DNA of 64,000 nt from Candidatus Methanohalarchaeum thermophilum (GCA_001914405.1 MSDW01000002.1:124001-188000); one strand, 5' to 3'. Counted from the first letter of the stretch, positions 28,368 through 37,796 are shown. Translations and numbers: made by a program. Notes: generated by a model not told the origin, from the sequence alone.

Positions 28368-29552
28368 CTATGCAGCGGTTGGATTCAACGTCCCAGACTT
28401 AAGAGCCAGTTGACCGTGGCTCAACCCATCGGAACTTTTGTCCGATGGTAAAGCTCTAGTTCCTATATTCTTTGCTGCGTTGTAATCTGCGTTGACCTCA
28501 TAACCACATTCTTTACATTTGAACTGGCTGCCGTTTCTGTTGCTTTTCTCTGTGTGTCCACACTTGCTACAAGTTTGAGAGGTGTATTCACTTTTCACTC
28601 TTACTACTTCAACCCCTTTTTCTTTTGCCTTATACTCCGTAAATTTCTGTAGCTTCTCAAAACCCCAAGAATGTAACTGCCTTTCTAATCTTGAGTTGAA
28701 TTTCTCGTCTTTGTCTCTGATTTCTTTGAGGTCTTCAAATGCTATTGTCTTACAGTTGTGTTTTTCGGCTTCTTCAACCAATTCCCGTGAGATGTTATGG
28801 AGCTTGTTTTCGGTATAGCGGTTTTCCCTGCCCGCCATATCTTTTAGAGTTCTCATAGCGGACTGGGTGCCTTTACCTTGCAACCCCTTTTTCACACGGA
28901 AGAAGTGGTTTTTCTGCCAACGCATATCTTCACCTAAAAACTTGCCTGTGCTTGTGACTGCAATGTTCTTCATGCCTAAGTCCACTCCTAAGACATTTCC
29001 TTCATTCCTATATAGCACAGGCTTCCTTATAGTGATATGTAGATAAAATTCATCTTTATCTCGTTCGTAATTAAGTGTACAGCTACGGAACTCGTAGTTT
29101 TTATCATCTAAGTGTTTCTTCTGATACTCTCCGATTACATACTCAGCTTCTATCCTCCCATCTACGGTTGAGAGGGTGCAGTATCTATCTTTAATCGTTG
29201 CACTTCTCTTATCGTAGAGGATAGAAGAATATTTATCAAACTGTGGTTTTGACGCTTTCTTACCGTTGCTCCAGCCTTGAACAACTTTCTTTATTGCTTC
29301 TGCTGCCCTGTTTCTAGCCGAACATACAAGATTCGCTGTTAAATCCAGTTCGTCTTTGATGTCTCTATATGTTTCTTCGTGTAACTCCATCTTGTTGTAG
29401 TTCTTATCACCGCTCTTATTCCATCCAGCTTCCACTACTTTATTACAAGACCTGTTAAACTGCCTAAAAGTTCCTAACAGTTTATCCTTGTCATCTTCAT
29501 CTACATCGAGTTTAACTTTCACTGTTTTCTTAAGATAATTAGGCACATTCAT
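28368..29552 (-). CDS. tnpB: TnpB RNA-guided nuclease (intact)
   Basis: IS605 OrfB/TnpB of 394 aa from the ATG at 29552 (MNVPNYLKKTV); a longer TTG-started frame reaches 29588 but lacks support. All catalytic parts are present: RuvC-I GVDLGMKNIAVTS, RuvC-II TIAFEDLKEIRDK, a four-cysteine zinc ribbon (CSKCGHT...FKCKECG) and RuvC-III VNADYNAAKNIG. It is the best candidate for an active TnpB in this window. Its promoter region is now separated from the left end by the IS6-type insertion 43 bp upstream. Confidence 0.93.
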   Translation of the reverse strand: MNVPNYLKKTVKVKLDVDEDDKDKLLGTFRQFNRSCNKVVEAGWNKSGDKNYNKMELHEETYRDIKDELDLTANLVCSARNRAAEAIKKVVQGWSNGKKASKPQFDKYSSILYDKRSATIKDRYCTLSTVDGRIEAEYVIGEYQKKHLDDKNYEFRSCTLNYERDKDEFYLHITIRKPVLYRNEGNVLGVDLGMKNIAVTSTGKFLGEDMRWQKNHFFRVKKGLQGKGTQSAMRTLKDMAGRENRYTENKLHNISRELVEEAEKHNCKTIAFEDLKEIRDKDEKFNSRLERQLHSWGFEKLQKFTEYKAKEKGVEVVRVKSEYTSQTCSKCGHTEKSNRNGSQFKCKECGYEVNADYNAAKNIGTRALPSDKSSDGLSHGQLALKSGTLNPTAA

Positions 29553-29594
29553 ATATATGTCCCCAGAGTATATAGATGTGTGGTTCAAATTAAA

Positions 29595-30372
29595 GGCACT
29601 GTTCAGTTAAGCACCTTCATTTACTTGGTTAGGTGTTTTCCAGCCTAGGCTCTGATGTTTTCTGAGGTTGTTGTGGTAGAGGGTAAACACCCTTTAGCCA
29701 CTTGTTTGCATGTTGAACGTTTTTGCTATTCGGGAAACAGGCAGTAAAGGTTCTGTATCCTTCTCTTCAACGTTTGGAACCATCTCTCGATGTAGTTTCT
29801 GATGCTTTCCTGAGACAACCCTCCTCTTTATTCCGAGCTTCTCAATGATCTTGTACCATGGTCCTCCGTCCACGATAGCTTCCTTTAGGCTTATCCCCAT
29901 ATTTCTTCATCATTTCCTGGAAGAAGCTCTTTGTCGTTAGGTAATTCCTAGAAGGATAGGCCGACAGCGTAGACGATTCTCCTGTCTTTTGGGAGAATGT
30001 TGCTGCATAAAGGTACCAGTGGTCACTACCTAACCTACCTTTTACTACTGCCTTCGTCTACAACTACCTTTGAAGGTAGTTCTCCTCTCCAGATCTCCTG
30101 CTCTCCAAGCTTCTGTATCCAATAGTGTACGCCTCTATAGGTCAAATCTTCGTTTAGGTAGCTTAACAGTTCTTCAACCTTTCCTCTAGCTATGTCCCTG
30201 CTGGTACAACAGTATTGATAACGCTATGACCTTGGGTTCTCTTCTCTCCCTCTCAACAAAACCTTTAAAGCTTAAGGGAAACTTATCTAAAACTGCTTCT
30301 AGCTCTAGCAAATCCATCCCCTCCAATAGGGGATGGATCCCCCTACTACTTAACTCTTAACTGAACAGTGCC
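29595..30372 (-). mobile_element. IS6-family-like insertion sequence (778 bp)
   Basis: Bounded by perfect 17-bp inverted repeats, GGCACTGTTCAGTTAAG at 29595-29611 and its complement at 30356-30372. Both sides carry the 8-bp direct repeat AAATTAAA (29587-29594 and 30373-30380). GGCACTGTT termini and 8-bp duplications are hallmarks of the IS6/IS26 family. The perfect ends and duplication show a simple, fairly recent insertion, although the transposase is already broken. Confidence 0.9.
29640..30315 (-). pseudogene. IS6-family DDE transposase, broken
   Basis: Reading the minus strand, conserved pieces appear in several frames: an N-terminus DLLELEAVLDKFPLSFKGF near 30300, a middle VHYWIQKLG with VVVDE near 30040-30110, and IVDGGPWYKIIEKLGIKRR at 29800-29880 (the third-acid region of IS6 transposases). 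It ends with a piece encoding WLKGVYPLYHNNLRKHQSLG. Frameshifts and stops interrupt it at least three times. Confidence 0.8.
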
Positions 30373-30650
30373 AAATTAAATACCAATTCCTCCCACGACT
30401 AAAGTCATGGGTTTCCTTGGTGATTATTATATGAAATTAAAGAGATATGGAAGAAAAAAGTAGATAAAAAAAAGAAAAAATAGAACTCGGTATCTATCCT
30501 AAGTAGGAAAATTTTGGGCTTAAAACGGATATGAGGTTTACTTAAGCCTATTTCGAAGTAAGAATATAATTATTTTTGTTATAAGTATAGTTAGTTACTT
30601 TTTTATCGAAATAAAAAAAATAATGGGTTTATTGGTTTTTTGTTTGTTTT

Positions 30651-31994
30651 TTAGAGTCCGAGTAAACCTAGTTTGCCTATTGCTCCTATTATTCCGAAGA
30701 ATATAGTGATTATCATACATGTTATGTAGAATGTTGTTCTTTTTTTGGTTGGGTGGAATTTTTTAGGTAAATGTTTTTTTACTATGTAGTAGTTGGCGAA
30801 GTAGAAGAATGGACCGAAGATTGCCATGAGGCCTGCTGAGAAGGTTGTAATTACGACTGGTAGCTCTCCGAAGGATAGTACTGGTATTATGCTTGCTAGT
30901 GGCATTAGTATAATAAAGGTTTTTCTCCATTTTTCTGTGTTGGTTTTTGTTTCTTTTATCATTGGGATTATGTCGGATGCTACTCTTGATGCTCCGTCTA
31001 GTACTGTTAGTACAGTGGAGTAGAGTGCTGCGAATGCGGCGATTCCTACTACTGGGAAGGCCCAGGTCCCTAATAGGTTCTTTAGTAGGTTTCCTATTAC
31101 TATTGGGGTTTTTCCTCCTGATGGAATTATTCCTCTTGGGTAAAGGACGCTTGCCGCTAGTGCCGTTGTTGAGATTATTAGGATTAAGCTGAATCCAAAT
31201 CCTATTTTAAAGTCTCTTTTTCCGGTTTTTATCCATTTTTTTATGTATTCATGGTATTTTTCTTTTGATGGGTCTTTTCCTTGGTTTCTTAAGGCGCTTG
31301 CTCCTTCTTTTTTGGCTAAGCTCCAGCTACCTATTGAGATAGTTGTACTGAGGCCAGTTGGCATATATCCTGCTGCAGCTGCAAACAGTGATAGAAATGC
31401 TGCTGAAGTTAGGTCCGGTATCCTGAATGCTGTTTGTGTAATTGTTTCAGGTGAAGGAGGTGTAATTATTAGACCTAAGATTATTAATGGAGCTAATGCG
31501 ATTACAAATACCTTTAATACATTTTCTATAACATTATACCCTGTCACAAGGAGAAATGCTATTGCTAAACCTATCAGAACTAAGTACCAATTGACCATGC
31601 CTAGACCCGGTATCAGAGCTGAGATAAATGAAGCAGCTCCCGTTCCTACAGCTCCAAGTATGATTGTCCAAGCTCCTAGGTATATGAATAGTGTAAAGTA
31701 TCTTCCCCAGTTTTTTGGCCCAGGTAGATCGCCATAGCCCTCTACCGGATTTCTGCCGTGCCCATAATTGTATATAATTCCAAGATCCCAAGCACCATAT
31801 TTTACTAAGTAAACCCCTACAATCATCCATATAGCGAATATACCGTATTTAGCTCCTAATACTGGTGCAATTATTATATGACTAGCTCCTATACCCATTA
31901 AAGCCCAAAGAATCGATGGCCCAAAATGTTCTTTAAAAAATCCTTTTAAACTCTCTTCAGGGTAATTTAGTTCTTCATTTTCTTCAATACTCAT
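30651..31994 (-). CDS. Nramp-related transporter lacking the DPGN motif
   Basis: Membrane protein (447 aa, about eleven segments) related to Nramp/MntH divalent metal transporters in the APC/LeuT fold. Helix 6 keeps a MetPro pair (AAGYMPTGLS). Helix 1, which carries the metal-binding DPGN in true Nramp proteins, reads GPSILWALMGIGASHIII, with neither Asp nor Asn. The normal Mn2+/Fe2+ site is therefore missing and the substrate may differ. Single gene; its promoter lies beyond 31994. Confidence 0.85.
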   Translation of the reverse strand: MSIEENEELNYPEESLKGFFKEHFGPSILWALMGIGASHIIIAPVLGAKYGIFAIWMIVGVYLVKYGAWDLGIIYNYGHGRNPVEGYGDLPGPKNWGRYFTLFIYLGAWTIILGAVGTGAASFISALIPGLGMVNWYLVLIGLAIAFLLVTGYNVIENVLKVFVIALAPLIILGLIITPPSPETITQTAFRIPDLTSAAFLSLFAAAAGYMPTGLSTTISIGSWSLAKKEGASALRNQGKDPSKEKYHEYIKKWIKTGKRDFKIGFGFSLILIISTTALAASVLYPRGIIPSGGKTPIVIGNLLKNLLGTWAFPVVGIAAFAALYSTVLTVLDGASRVASDIIPMIKETKTNTEKWRKTFIILMPLASIIPVLSFGELPVVITTFSAGLMAIFGPFFYFANYYIVKKHLPKKFHPTKKRTTFYITCMIITIFFGIIGAIGKLGLLGL

Positions 31995-32171
31995 GTTTAT
32001 TATACTCCAAAAACCAAGATAACTAAATTCAAAACATTACTAAATGCTTTGACATAATTATGCTAAAAAATAAATTTGTGACACATCTAAACCAAATACA
32101 GTATTCCAAAAAAATAGACAAAATATTCCTCTCCAAATGCAATAAAAACCCTCTCCCTGTACCCTCCCTAC

Positions 32172-32580
32172 GTGAAGTGACTCACTCCCTAAAAGGGAGC
32201 GAGTATCCTTGTGAGGCCTTATACAAATTGAAGTTTGCCTTATCTACTGGGCTTGTCTCATACACCCAATAAGCAAGGGAACTTACGCTCTGAGAAAGAA
32301 CCGGATTAGGGAACAAAGCCCATATACCAACCCATAGAGAGCTCCTCTTATTCCTCAGCGGCTGCTCCACACAACCACTAGAACCCCCTACTCCAAGAAC
32401 TGTTTCAAGGTTACCTAGGGAGATTTCTTTAGCCAATAAACAGAGAAATGGCCCACGTTTATTTGAAAAGGCAAAACGCCTAACAGCCAAAGCTTAACTC
32501 AGTTCCAAAATCACTCAAATGTTATTAAAGGCACTCATCCCATGCCCCTTGAAGAACACGAGTCTTCTGCCTCCAACTCT
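32172..32580 (-). mobile_element. TnpB-less IS200/IS605-type element, copy F
   Basis: A 409-bp non-coding copy in minus orientation. The right end starts GTGAAGTGAC with hairpin CTCCCTAAAAGGGAG; the left end is at 32580, just inside a TTAT flank (minus strand: TTAT then AGAGTTGGAGGCAGAAG). The interior keeps AAGCAAGGGAACTTACGC, CCCATATA and GCTGCTCCACACAACCACTA, all shared with other copies. More diverged than A-D. Confidence 0.65.
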
Positions 32581-32881
32581 ATAACTTAATTGCTTTAATT
32601 AAGGTTTTAGTTTAGAATAAGTATATATTATTTAAGAAATAGTTTTAGATCTGAATTAAAAGAGATTTAAATATTTTTTATTACTTTAATAGTTTTTTAG
32701 GTAAATTTGTGGATTTATTTTTACCTTAATCTTTTTTTAAGTTAAGAAGATATTTTTGATTAATTTGTAGGTTGTTTGAGTTATTTAGGTTTCTTTGGAG
32801 TTTTTGTTTTGGGGGTTTTTTTGCCAAAAGATTAAAATACGTTAACCCGATAACTTATTTGAGGAGAGTGGAAAGAGTATT
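32581..32881. other. T-rich upstream region of the MtaA-like gene
   Basis: About 300 bp without ORFs. Long T runs at 32690-32825 come before GAGGAGAGTGG (32861-32871), the probable ribosome binding site of the next gene. No repeat is recognised. Confidence 0.4.
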
Positions 32882-33940
32882 ATGAAACATTTTGACAGAG
32901 TGAAAACTGCACTAGATGGCGGGGAACCGGATAGGGTTCCTATGTTCGATCCCATGAATTGGACAATAAATTTTGCTGGAAACAACCTCGAACACATGGG
33001 AGAAGAGGAAAAAGATATTTCATTTCCAAAGTGGATACACAATCCAGATATCTTCGTGGACTCACAGTTAAAATCCTATAACCACTTTGATTATGATTTT
33101 GTTCACTCTAGGATGTCCGCCCATATTTTAGCAGAAGCTATCGGTTGCGAAGAAGAAGAGAAATACTGGGATCTACCTTTTACTTCTCCAGCTATAGACA
33201 GCTTAGACGAAGTAGATGAATTAGAGAAACCAAACTACGATACAGATGGAAAAATACCTATACAAACAACCGCTATTCGAATGCTTGACAAAGCCACATC
33301 CGAAATGGAAGATCCTCCGATGATAACCGGTTTTGTTAGAGGGCCTTTCACCTTAGCCGGCCAAGTTTACGGAGTCGAAAAAACCATGACAGCAGTTTAC
33401 AGGGAACCAGAAAAACTAAAGGACCTTATCGACTTCTGTACTGATTGCACGATAGAATACATAAAGAAACAGATAGAAGCAGGAGCAGACCATATCTATA
33501 CACCTGATCCAAGTGCTTCTGGTGACTTGATAAGTAGAGAAGTGTTTGAAGAATTTGCTCTTCCCTACGCAAAGAAACAATCAAAAGCAATAATAGACTA
33601 TAGCACCAAATACTCGCATCACTACCACATATGCGGAGATACCGGAGATAGACTTGATTTACTCTCAGAGTTAGATGCTAGTTATGTCTCAGTTGACTAT
33701 AAAGTTGACCTAGCTGAAGCTAAAGAAAAGATTGGAAGCGTAGCAGGAAATGTAAACCCCACAGCAACAATGCTATCAGGTTCACCAAAAGAAGTAAGAA
33801 AAGAAACAGAAGAATGTATCGAAAAAGCAGCAGATGGAGGAAACTACGTACTATGGCTAGGATGCGACTGGCCACTCGATGTACCCCTAAAAAACGCAGA
33901 AACACTATACGAAACCGGAAAGGAAAAAGGAAAATACTAA
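32882..33940 (+). CDS. Methylcobamide:CoM methyltransferase-like protein (MtaA/UroD family)
   Basis: Protein of 352 aa with the uroporphyrinogen decarboxylase fold in the MtaA/MtbA/CmuA branch. The zinc-thiolate motif is seen as YHICGDTGDR (HxCxxT) and the distal Cys in WLGCDWPLDVP; ITGFVRGPFTLAG is a further family signature. MtaA-type enzymes move a methyl group from a corrinoid protein to coenzyme M. No corrinoid protein or MtaB lies beside it, so the methyl donor is open. The start is backed by GAGGAGAG upstream. Confidence 0.85.
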   Translation: MKHFDRVKTALDGGEPDRVPMFDPMNWTINFAGNNLEHMGEEEKDISFPKWIHNPDIFVDSQLKSYNHFDYDFVHSRMSAHILAEAIGCEEEEKYWDLPFTSPAIDSLDEVDELEKPNYDTDGKIPIQTTAIRMLDKATSEMEDPPMITGFVRGPFTLAGQVYGVEKTMTAVYREPEKLKDLIDFCTDCTIEYIKKQIEAGADHIYTPDPSASGDLISREVFEEFALPYAKKQSKAIIDYSTKYSHHYHICGDTGDRLDLLSELDASYVSVDYKVDLAEAKEKIGSVAGNVNPTATMLSGSPKEVRKETEECIEKAADGGNYVLWLGCDWPLDVPLKNAETLYETGKEKGKY

Positions 33941-34109
33941 AATAATTCACAAGAAAAAACCAAAACAGAAAACTCTAAAAAATAAAATAATCAATTTATT
34001 TAATTAATCAAAGACCAAAGAAATCTAGCCATAAAATAAACCAATTAAACCCTTATCATTTATTTCAAATACAGTTAAAATTCTCTAACCTAGGTTGGAA
34101 TATCCTCCT

Positions 34110-34505
34110 CACTGTATAACCTTTTAATGAGGGATATGCTTTCCTATCTCCATTTGGCCACAGATCCCATCAAGTTAATTTTCAGACCTACCGATAAAAA
34201 CCTCTACAAAAACTCCCCGCAAAGGCAAAAAATCCAATTACTCGTAACTACCCTCACCATCACTGATTTAAATAGACATAGGCCAAGGCCAATAGCAAGG
34301 TGAATTGGCTTCGATTTTGGACACTGCCAAAATACCTCCAACGCAAAAAGATACTTTTTTAGTTCAAAAAAACCTATTTTATCCCATATCTATCTATCTA
34401 TCTATCTATCTATCCCAGTACCATTCTCTATCAATTTGAGAGAACTCAAAAGCTTTCTCAACATCTTGCTACCACCACTATATCCTTCATATCATATAGA
34501 AACCC
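34110..34505. repeat. Second MITE-like repeat family, copy 2
   Basis: Related to 26445-26832: shared TTGGCCACAGATCC, ACCTACCGATAAAAACC, GAACTCAAAAGCTTTC and an ATATCCTTCATATCATATA-like end. It contains an internal tetranucleotide run (TATC, about seven units) at 34386-34414. No coding capacity. Confidence 0.45.
34386..34414 (+). repeat. Tetranucleotide microsatellite (TATC)n
   Basis: About seven uninterrupted TATC units inside the MITE-like block. The related copy at 26445 lacks it, so it expanded after the copies separated. Confidence 0.85.
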
Positions 34506-34572
34506 CAATTCATTGCACACCCCCAACCATGGATTTGGGAAGGAAGAGGGTTCTTGGGTGATAAGTTAATGG

Positions 34573-34965
34573 GTGACATCCTCCTCCTAAATGATAGAGG
34601 CTTCCACCATTCGCACCCTTCTGGCCCAATTTTGAGGTGTTACCGAATGTTGTACAGAGGCAGACAAGATCTGCCAGGATATTACAGGCCCACAAGGACT
34701 TAAATACTGGTTTCCAGTACTTCGGCCATGTCCATCGCCATCATGTGCCTTGGTCCTAGGCTCGATCACAGGAACCTTGTCCCCAACCCCACCACCTACC
34801 TATTGCGATGTAGCCTTGCGCTCAAGTGCTTGCCCACTCAAACTTAGCATATAAGCTGAAAAACCTCTCAACAAAAACCAATTACCCCCTAAAATACAAA
34901 TACCCTGTAATGATTCATCCCCTACCTAAAACCAGAGACTAGAAGAAAGAGGATCTCTCACCAAA
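34573..34965 (-). mobile_element. TnpB-less IS200/IS605-type element, divergent copy
   Basis: Minus orientation: the right end GTGACATCCTCCTCC is near 34573. The left end near 34915-34965 reads GATTCATCCCCTACC...GGATCTCTCACC, matching the left-end pattern of other copies (GATGAATC and GAGAAG on the minus strand). The interior is rearranged and shares little with copies A-D. Confidence 0.5.
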
Positions 34966-35093
34966 TACAGTTAAAGGCTAAATTGGATGTATCCTCACCC
35001 TACAGAGAGAGGTCTTACCCAACCACAAAGAGTAATGTTATTTGATTGTTTATTATTTAATAGAGGAAAGGTAAGAATTAGAGGTAATTTTTT

Positions 35094-35549
35094 ATGGTAG
35101 AAAAAGTTTTAAAAAGAGATGGAGAATATGAGCCTTTTATTAAGGAGAAAATAATTGTTAGCGCTTTGAACGCAGGTTTAAGTTTGGAAAAAGCTAGAAA
35201 AGTTGCCTTAGACATAGAAGATACCTTTGATAAGAAAGAAAAAGTAAGGACTTCAGAGATTAAAAAGAAGTTGTTCAAGTATATGAGTCAAGACAGGAAG
35301 ATACCAGAAAAGACTCCTGATGAACTTATGGCGAAAATTGAAGAAACTGAAGAACATTTGGAAGAAGATGTAGTAGAATTCGGATCTTCTGAGATTATAT
35401 TAATAGCTCTAGAGGACCTAGATAGGTTCAATCAATTAAGTAGAAATATAAGTCAAAAGGAAAATGTTAAGATCAGGGAAGTGAACGAAGTAGACAGCAA
35501 AATAGTGGTAGAAATACAGGTATTTTCACCAAGCCAGACATTAATTTAA
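35094..35549 (+). CDS. ATP-cone domain protein
   Basis: Protein of 151 aa with an N-terminal ATP-cone (residues 1-90: VLKRDGEYEPFIKEKIIVSA and the following KARKVALDIED), the nucleotide-sensing module of ribonucleotide reductases, NrdR and 2-phosphoglycerate kinase. The C-terminal ~60 residues (EFGSSEIILIALEDLDRFNQ) match no domain I recognise. A Shine-Dalgarno AGAGGTAA lies upstream. A nucleotide-responsive regulator is possible. The cDPG genes 0.7 kb downstream include a kinase with the same module. Confidence 0.75.
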   Translation: MVEKVLKRDGEYEPFIKEKIIVSALNAGLSLEKARKVALDIEDTFDKKEKVRTSEIKKKLFKYMSQDRKIPEKTPDELMAKIEETEEHLEEDVVEFGSSEIILIALEDLDRFNQLSRNISQKENVKIREVNEVDSKIVVEIQVFSPSQTLI

Positions 35550-35615
35550 GTCCCACATTAAAGAAGTCAAGAAAGAGAGAGAAAGAAAAATATATATAAT
35601 TGTAAGACTTGGATC

Positions 35616-35960
35616 CTATTCGAGCCAGTATATATTTTTATCTAACTTACGTGCCAATTTCAATTCATTTTCGGTTGATTCTCCAATGTAACTATCTTTA
35701 TTTAGTACTAAAACCGAGTCAGCTTCTTTTATTCTTTTTTTATGTAGTTTCTCAAGGTAGTCTTTGTAGCCATTATGGTAGTTTTCTACTTCATCTAACT
35801 TATCCGCGTGTCCATAGCATTCAACTCCCCGAGGAAACCATCCCTTCTCCAATAATTTCTTAAAAACTTGTTTCCAAGTTTCTTTGAACCTAGTTGACCC
35901 TATTATTGCAATTATTTTTTCTTCATCAGATGGAGTAGGTAGATCCATCTCGAAAACCAT
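35616..35960 (-). CDS. Nucleoside 2-deoxyribosyltransferase-like small protein
   Basis: Soluble 114-aa protein with a Rossmann-like start (IIAIIGSTRFKETW) and a C-terminal ADSVLVLNKDSYIGESTENE...ARKLDKNIYWLE. This resembles the DUF4406/nucleoside 2-deoxyribosyltransferase group, where the Ser/Glu of GESTENEL lies in the nucleotide site. The substrate is unknown. The start could be the Met five codons in (MDLPTPS). Confidence 0.65.
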   Translation of the reverse strand: MVFEMDLPTPSDEEKIIAIIGSTRFKETWKQVFKKLLEKGWFPRGVECYGHADKLDEVENYHNGYKDYLEKLHKKRIKEADSVLVLNKDSYIGESTENELKLARKLDKNIYWLE

Positions 35961-36024
35961 CCATTTATTGAGGTTTATTAAGGAACCATGGACTTAATTT
36001 TTTTGTAAGGGTTTTGAGAAAACG

Positions 36025-36237
36025 TTAAGGCCAGTGTTTCTTTGAAAAAAGAAGATTCTCCTGAAATACGTTTAGAGCATCTTCTATCTCCTCAGCCACA
36101 ATCAACTCGTTACGGATCGTTTTCTTTTTTTCTCTGAGGATAGAAGTAAGCTTTTTATTAACTAAATTTTTTATGTCTTCTTTCAGTATAGATCTAGGGT
36201 TTTTTATGTCGTTTTTTGAGTTTATCGATAAATACAA
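36025..36237 (-). CDS. Small hypothetical protein
   Basis: A 70-aa frame starting with TTG, divergent from the cDPG synthetase gene (45 bp apart). Basic N-terminal half, then EEIEDALNVFQENLLF as a likely amphipathic helix. No family is recognised. The composition is compatible with a real gene, but no strong ribosome binding site is visible, so it may be spurious. Confidence 0.35.
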   Translation of the reverse strand: MYLSINSKNDIKNPRSILKEDIKNLVNKKLTSILREKKKTIRNELIVAEEIEDALNVFQENLLFSKKHWP

Positions 36238-36282
36238 GTTGTAAACCAGTTTATTAATAGTTGGGTTAATTTTTGATTAAGA

Positions 36283-37716
36283 ATGATAGATAAAAAATTA
36301 TTTAGATCTGTTCATTTGGATGATTTGCAGTTTAAGGGTTTTAACGGAAAAAGGGTTCTGTGCTTAGTTGATGGTGATCACTATCCTCCTGTGGTTAAGT
36401 GGACGATAGAGGAGTTAGAGAAATCTGGTGGGAAGGTGGTTGCTCTTGTATTTCTTGGTGGAACTGAAAAAATCAGGGTTTCTAGTAAAGATTTGAAGGA
36501 TATTTTTGATCTAAGAGTTTATTTGAGGAAGAGTAGATTAGATGACTCAATTAGTTTTTTAGTAGAAGCTTTGGAAGAAGAAAATCCGGATATTGTTTTA
36601 GATCTTTCTGATGAACCTATTGTTGATTATTGGAAGAGGTTTAAGATAGGTTCAAGGGTATTAGAGATGGGAATTGATTATATTGGCTCCGATTTTTGGT
36701 TTAAGCCTCCAGTAGAAGATGAAGTCTTGAATAAACCTAGTATCTCTGTAATTGGGACTGGTAAGAGGATTGGAAAAACTGCGATCGGCGTAACGGTGGC
36801 TAGGTTGGTGAAGGAAGAGTTGTTTGATCCAGTTGTTTTGTGTATGGGGAGAGGAGGTCCACCTGAACCTGAGGTCATTGATCCAGAGAAGATTGATTTA
36901 GAGGTAGATACTCTTATTGATGTTGCAGAAAGAGGTAGGCATGCTGCTTCTGATTACTGGGAGGATGCTTTACTTAGCCAGGTTTCTACTATTGGCTGCA
37001 GGCGATGTGGTGGTGGGATGGCTGGAAATCCTTTTTCTTCAAATGTCTTGGAAGGTGGAGGTATTGCTAACGAATTGTCACAGGATTTTGTTATCACAGA
37101 GGGATCGGGTCCTACATTTCCTCCTGTGAAAACAGATAAGAAGATAGTGGTAATTGGAGCTAAACAGCCTTTAGAGAAGATATTAAGTTTTTTTGGTGAA
37201 TACAGGATCAGGGTAGCCGATTTAGCGATAATAACTATGTGTGAAAAGCCATATGTGGATGATGAAAAAATAGAAAAAATAGAGAAAGGTATTTTAAAAA
37301 TAAATCCGGATTTGGATGTAGTTAAAACAGTTTTTAGGCCTCAACCCCTGGACGAGGTTGCTAGAAGAGATGTATTTGTAGCTACAACTGCATCAGATCA
37401 ATCGAATAAGTCTATCAAAGCTTACTTGGAAGAAGAATATGGATGTAGGGTTAAGGAAATTTCTAATAATCTTTCAAATCGAATTAAATTAAAGAAAGAT
37501 TTAAATAGAAGTATTTCGAGTTGTGATATACTTTTAACGGAGATTAAAGCTGCTTCTATAGATGTTGCAGCTAAAAAAGCTAAAAAAGAGGGACTAGAAA
37601 TAGTTTTCTTACATAATCGACCGGTTCCCGTTGACGGATCAATTGACGAACTAAACGAAGCAATTCTTTCCCTATGTAAAAAAGCACATAAAAGTTTTAG
37701 GAGAGGAGAAAACTGA
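36283..37716 (+). CDS. cpgS: Cyclic 2,3-diphosphoglycerate synthetase
   Basis: ATP-dependent ring closure of 2,3-bisphosphoglycerate to cyclic 2,3-diphosphoglycerate, a compatible solute and phosphate store of methanogens. 477 aa, near the family length of ~460. Recognised by the N-terminal VLCLVDGDHYPPVVKWTIEE, the P-loop GTGKRIGKTAIGV (~residue 160), MGRGGPPEPEVI and GCRRCGGGMAG. The 2-phosphoglycerate kinase gene follows after 80 bp, so both enzymes of the pathway are together. Confidence 0.93.
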   Translation: MIDKKLFRSVHLDDLQFKGFNGKRVLCLVDGDHYPPVVKWTIEELEKSGGKVVALVFLGGTEKIRVSSKDLKDIFDLRVYLRKSRLDDSISFLVEALEEENPDIVLDLSDEPIVDYWKRFKIGSRVLEMGIDYIGSDFWFKPPVEDEVLNKPSISVIGTGKRIGKTAIGVTVARLVKEELFDPVVLCMGRGGPPEPEVIDPEKIDLEVDTLIDVAERGRHAASDYWEDALLSQVSTIGCRRCGGGMAGNPFSSNVLEGGGIANELSQDFVITEGSGPTFPPVKTDKKIVVIGAKQPLEKILSFFGEYRIRVADLAIITMCEKPYVDDEKIEKIEKGILKINPDLDVVKTVFRPQPLDEVARRDVFVATTASDQSNKSIKAYLEEEYGCRVKEISNNLSNRIKLKKDLNRSISSCDILLTEIKAASIDVAAKKAKKEGLEIVFLHNRPVPVDGSIDELNEAILSLCKKAHKSFRRGEN

Positions 37717-37796
37717 TTTATGTAACTAGAGGAAATCAAAAGTTTCCTTTCTCAAGAGGGATATTAGCTAGGTCAATTTATCTCTCAGGCCTTTCT

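Larger units (their letters stand above)
28317..30425 (-). mobile_element. TnpB element (CCCACGTC-hairpin family), interrupted by IS6-type element
   Basis: Minus-strand IS200/IS605-family element. The right-end hairpin is CCCACGTCTGAAGACGTGGG near 28322-28341; the left-end hairpin is CCCACGACTAAAGTCATGGG near 30393-30412. Between them are an intact tnpB (28368-29552) and an IS6-type insertion at 29595-30372. Its ends differ from the TTCAC-ended elements and match the dead element at 0.8-2.5 kb, so the window holds at least two TnpB families. Confidence 0.8.

Noticed and set aside
34386-34414. Possible CRISPR array from regularly spaced short repeats
   Set aside because: It is a continuous tetranucleotide run with no spacers; no cas genes are present in the window.
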